From contig CAYPZL010000127.1 of NCBI GenBank assembly GCA_964415045.1, positions 1 through 16,663 of the forward strand: a stretch of 16,663 bases of DNA, in the 5' to 3' direction. A model generated the notes under the pieces. The model made no database searches and was not told where the DNA came from. It saw only the letters and a list, made by a program, of their open reading frames with translations. This document shows, piece after piece, positions 15,370-16,663 of this stretch. Numbering within the stretch: the first letter of the stretch is position 1; every line of letters begins with the position of its first letter. Both the position numbers and the translations under genes were made by a program. Source of the stretch: CAYPZL01 sp964415045. GTDB taxonomy: Bacteria > Planctomycetota > Phycisphaerae > Sedimentisphaerales > Anaerobacaceae.

Positions 15370-16435
15370 GGCCGGGCATCCTCCAGAAGGGCGAATATCT
15401 GGATTCTCTTGTTGAATGAATCGGCGACGTAGATCCGGTTCCGGCCGTCAACGAAGATCCCGCCGGGCAGCCAGAACTCGCCCGGCTCGGTTCCCTCCTG
15501 GCCGAACGCCATGAGAATCTGCCCGTCGGAGTTGAAGACCTGGACGTTCTCGAACGCCGGTCGGTGACGTAGACATTTCCGAAGCGGTCCGTCGCCACGC
15601 CGCCGGGATGGGCGAAGTTGCCGGGACGATCTCCCTGTTGCCCGAACATCTTCAGGAATCGACCTTCCCGCGTGAACACCTGAATCCGGTAGTTGAGCGT
15701 GTCGCTGACGTAGAGCTTTCCCGTTGGATCGATCCAGAGGTGGGTCGGGAAATTGAACTGGCCCGGGCTCAGTCCGCGAGTGCCCAGTTGCCTGATGAAC
15801 TCTCCGTTGAGACTGAAAACATGGATCGTGTGGGCGCTGGTGTCCGCCACGCAGACCACACCGTCGGGCCCGCCGCAGGCAATGCCGGAGGGACGCTTGA
15901 GACGCTCGCCTCCGAAGGAAAACAGGAAATCGCCGTTCTTCTTGAAGACACAGACCTGGTGCAGAACGCTGTCCACGACGTAGACGCGGTCGCCGAACGT
16001 TGCCAATCCCACGGGCTTTTGCAGGGTTTCTTCGTCGGAAAGCCGCGAGAACTGATGGTAGGCGCGCGTTCTCAGGTTAAACGCGTGGACGGCAGCCCCG
16101 CCGGAATCCGCCACAAACATCAGGCCCGTTGCGTCCACGGCCACCGCATACGGCGACACAAGGATGCCGACCTTTCCTTCGCCGAATACCACCTCGCCCA
16201 AGCCGCTGAGCCAGGATTTGCGCTCCTCCAGATCCTCTTGCGTCGAGACTTCGCCGAGGTACGTGATTCGCGGCTGCTCCGGCGCCGGCGGCCACACAAG
16301 GTCCGCTCGGGTTGACGTTACCGGTTCGGACCGATCCGGACCGCATCCGGCGAGCAGCAGCGGCAGCAGCACCAGCAGGCGCCACACCCGCAGCGACCGA
16401 TCCGCTCCGGCCCATTCTGGTGTTCTCGTGGACAC
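15366..16435 (-). CDS. NHL-repeat beta-propeller lipoprotein, interrupted by a frameshift
   Basis: GTG at 16435 (AAGGGA ribosome site 6 nt upstream) starts a lipoprotein signal with lipobox LLAGC31. After WPPAPEQPRITYLGEV come about six NHL-type blades (SPYAVAVDATGLMFVADSG, KPVGLATFGDRVYVVDS, RPSGIACGGPDGVVCVADT, FPTHLWIDPTGKLYVSDT, HPGGVATDRFGNVYVTD). At plus-strand 15556-15559 one base of a G/C run appears to be missing. Beyond it the shifted frame continues the last blade perfectly (AFENVQVFNSDG, FWLPGGIFVDGRNRIYVAD, KRIQIFALLEDARP) and ends in a TGA that overlaps the cytochrome ATG. Repaired length is 356 aa. Similar 'VWP..P..PRI' propeller lipoproteins recur beside porin and multihaem cytochrome genes in deltaproteobacteria. 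Its role in electron-conduit assembly is inferred. Confidence 0.87.
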
Positions 16436-16454
16436 GCTGCGTCCCTTCACCGGC

Positions 16455-16663
16455 TTAGAAAAATCGCCGGGCCTGCAAATACACGAATACACTCTCAATC
16501 TCATCATCTCTACGACTGAGAAAGTTAAGTTCCGTACCAAGAGTAACGTCCAACTGTCGGAATTGGTACCGCAATTTGGTGTCAAGCTGGAATCCTCGGG
16601 TGGTCCCGAACGTGTCTGTGCAGATTTTAGGGCACGTTGGCTTTGGGCCAGTAGGTGGTCCAT
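16455..16663 (-). CDS. C-terminal end of an outer-membrane beta-barrel protein (partial)
   Basis: An open frame enters from the right edge and ends at TAA (16455-16457), 19 nt before the NHL lipoprotein start. The last ~50 residues alternate polar and hydrophobic residues in three strand-like segments (GFQLDTKLRYQFRQ, LDVTLGTELNFLSRR, IESVFVYLQARRFF). The protein ends in Phe, the usual C-terminal signal recognised by the BAM complex. This is what the end of a porin looks like. With the adjacent propeller lipoprotein and multihaem cytochrome it could be the barrel of a porin-cytochrome conduit (MtrB/PioB-like in role). Family identity cannot be set from this fragment. A longer ORF in another frame across the same bases, which extends the NHL ORF upward, is a shadow. 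Base composition is somewhat less GC-rich than its neighbours. Confidence 0.65.
   Translation of the reverse strand, partial: GPPTGPKPTCPKICTDTFGTTRGFQLDTKLRYQFRQLDVTLGTELNFLSRRDDEIESVFVYLQARRFF

Noticed and set aside
16436..16663. N-terminal extension of the NHL protein to the window edge
   Set aside because: The residues before the GTG at 16435 have no signal or domain, and a different frame over the same bases reads as a beta-barrel C-terminus with its own stop.
1..16663. CRISPR arrays, tRNA/rRNA genes, transposases
   Set aside because: No regularly spaced repeats, tRNA-like cloverleaf or transposase reading frame was recognised on either strand; the only repeated element seen is the pair at 2074-2202.

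Overview
The window looks like a GC-rich bacterial chromosome fragment, most plausibly from the Planctomycetota (Phycisphaerae-like) or a related environmental lineage, probably an assembled metagenome. This rests on a large secreted LamG / hydrazine-synthase-alpha-like propeller / dihaem protein, a C69 dipeptidase, and a System I (Ccm) cytochrome c maturation operon beside a multihaem cytochrome. The taxonomic guess is inference. No RNA genes, CRISPR array or insertion sequence were recognised.

Layout. (1) Positions 21-1900, minus strand: a visibly lower-GC two-gene unit, a trypsin-like serine peptidase followed by a TIGR02391/Hypoth_Ymh-like protein with an R-N...H (HEPN-type) motif. It resembles an accessory, possibly defensive, module. 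(2) Positions 1901-2309: a non-coding stretch with two copies of a palindromic repeat and a very G-rich tract. (3) Positions 2310-7611, plus strand: a secreted C69-family dipeptidase, then a 1188-aa secreted protein with an N-terminal LamG domain, a middle domain like that of hydrazine synthase alpha, and two CxxCH haem sites. (4) Positions 7554-7844, minus strand: a short ORF, possibly the remnant of a pyridoxamine-phosphate-oxidase-like gene. (5) Positions 7915-13620, minus strand, transcribed right to left: ccmE, ccmF, a 35-aa membrane microprotein, a membrane-anchored secreted protein interrupted by an amber codon, ccmA (frameshifted), ccmB, ccmC and ccmD. (6) Positions 13717-16663, minus strand, upstream of the ccm genes: the C-terminus of an outer-membrane beta-barrel, a beta-propeller (NHL) lipoprotein (frameshifted), and a cytochrome with 11 CxxCH and one CX3CH sites.

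Taken together, the right-hand 9 kb reads as one co-directional electron-transfer locus. It has a barrel, a lipoprotein propeller and a twelve-haem cytochrome that could form or serve an outer-membrane/extracellular electron conduit, followed by the machinery that attaches haem to such cytochromes. The CcmE is of the Cys (CxxxY) type rather than the classical His type. Three genes of this locus are each broken by a single lesion (NHL protein, TAG-interrupted gene, ccmA). Their reading frames and start/stop overlaps are otherwise intact. This points to sequence error, very recent decay or recoding rather than to old pseudogenes.
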